From: Shinisaurus crocodilurus
Lineage: Eukaryota; Chordata; Lepidosauria; Squamata; Shinisauridae
NCBI GenBank assembly: GCA_021292165.1
Contig: CM037879.1
Span: 248,105,438 to 248,169,437 of the forward strand
Direction of reading: 5' to 3'
Length of the DNA: 64,000 nucleotides
The position numbers were made by a program, and so were the translations under genes. The notes under the pieces were generated by a model that searched no databases, had not been told where the DNA came from, and was given only the letters and a program-made list of their open reading frames with translations. Below, in pieces: positions 63,864 through 64,000 of this stretch. Each line of letters opens with the position of its first letter. Within the stretch, counting starts at the first letter, position 1.

Positions 63864-64000
63864 AGCCAGTGTGGTATAGTGGTTAGAGAGTTGGACTGGG
63901 ACTCGGGAGATCCGGGTTCTAGTCCCCACTCAGCCATGAAACTCATTGGGTGACTTTGGGCCGGTCACTGACTCTCAGCCTAACCTACCTCACAGGGTTG
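63864..64000 (+). mobile_element. Sauria-type SINE, cut by right window edge
   Basis: GCCAGTGTGGTATAGTGGTT head, B box GGTTCTAGTCC and body TGACTTTGGGCCGGTCACTG are present; the tail lies beyond the window. Confidence 0.9.

Larger units (their letters stand above)
62680..64000 (+). other. UTP20 intron 2 (start)
   Basis: 62845-62960 is a short repeat (CCTGCCCGCAAGCTTACAAT). 63254-63863 is an inverted L2-like LINE tail, and a Sauria SINE follows to the window end. No exon is seen. Confidence 0.7.

Overview
The window is nuclear DNA of a squamate reptile (lizard or snake). Evidence: two spliced vertebrate genes in the order and orientation known from amniotes, set in AT-rich DNA crowded with the mixture typical of squamates: CR1, L2-like and L1 LINEs, a tyrosine-recombinase (Ngaro/DIRS-type) retrotransposon, Sauria-type tRNA-derived SINEs, hAT, pogo-like and probable PIF/Harbinger-type MITEs. 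Nothing looks bacterial or viral.

Layout. (1) 1-6960, minus strand: an Ngaro-like retrotransposon with four largely open frames (gag, RT/RNase H, tyrosine recombinase, SGNH hydrolase). A 72-bp identical direct repeat lies at its right edge and at the window's left edge. It abuts (2) 6961-~12205, plus strand: an L1 LINE starting inside ORF1 and carrying a nearly complete ORF2 with three lesions, so the Ngaro element is probably nested in L1. (3) 12206-15237: gene-free, with repeat fragments. (4) 15238-41173, minus strand: 14 coding exons of SLC5A8 (sodium-coupled monocarboxylate transporter 1). All splice sites and phases are consistent and give 574 codons. The last coding exon was not found and probably lies left of the window. 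Its introns hold an antisense 3.2-kb CR1, an L2-like LINE, a dated L1 insertion with a 17-bp target duplication, an ~880-bp foldback and several MITEs. (5) ~40780-42150: CpG island over SLC5A8 exon 1. (6) 42150-60000: ~18 kb of intergenic repeats, including a 1942-bp hAT element with perfect 8-bp target duplication inside a CR1-group LINE, a 562-bp solo LTR with 5-bp duplication, paired 136-bp hAT MITEs, and a three-layer nest of tandem duplication, pogo-like MITE and L2-like LINE. (7) 60306-64000, plus strand: the first two coding exons of UTP20, divergent from SLC5A8, with a promoter carrying E-box, ETS and YY1-like sites.

The two genes do not work together. SLC5A8 imports monocarboxylates with sodium at the plasma membrane, and UTP20 acts in the nucleolar SSU processome. 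Most of what is unusual here is in the mobile DNA: an SGNH-hydrolase-bearing tyrosine-recombinase element, a probable PIF/Harbinger-type MITE family recognised from TTA/TAA flanks, 5S rRNA-derived SINEs with a CR1 tail, and several insertions whose order can be read from the sequence. I saw no clearly new biological system. All family names rest on motif recognition by eye, without database searches.
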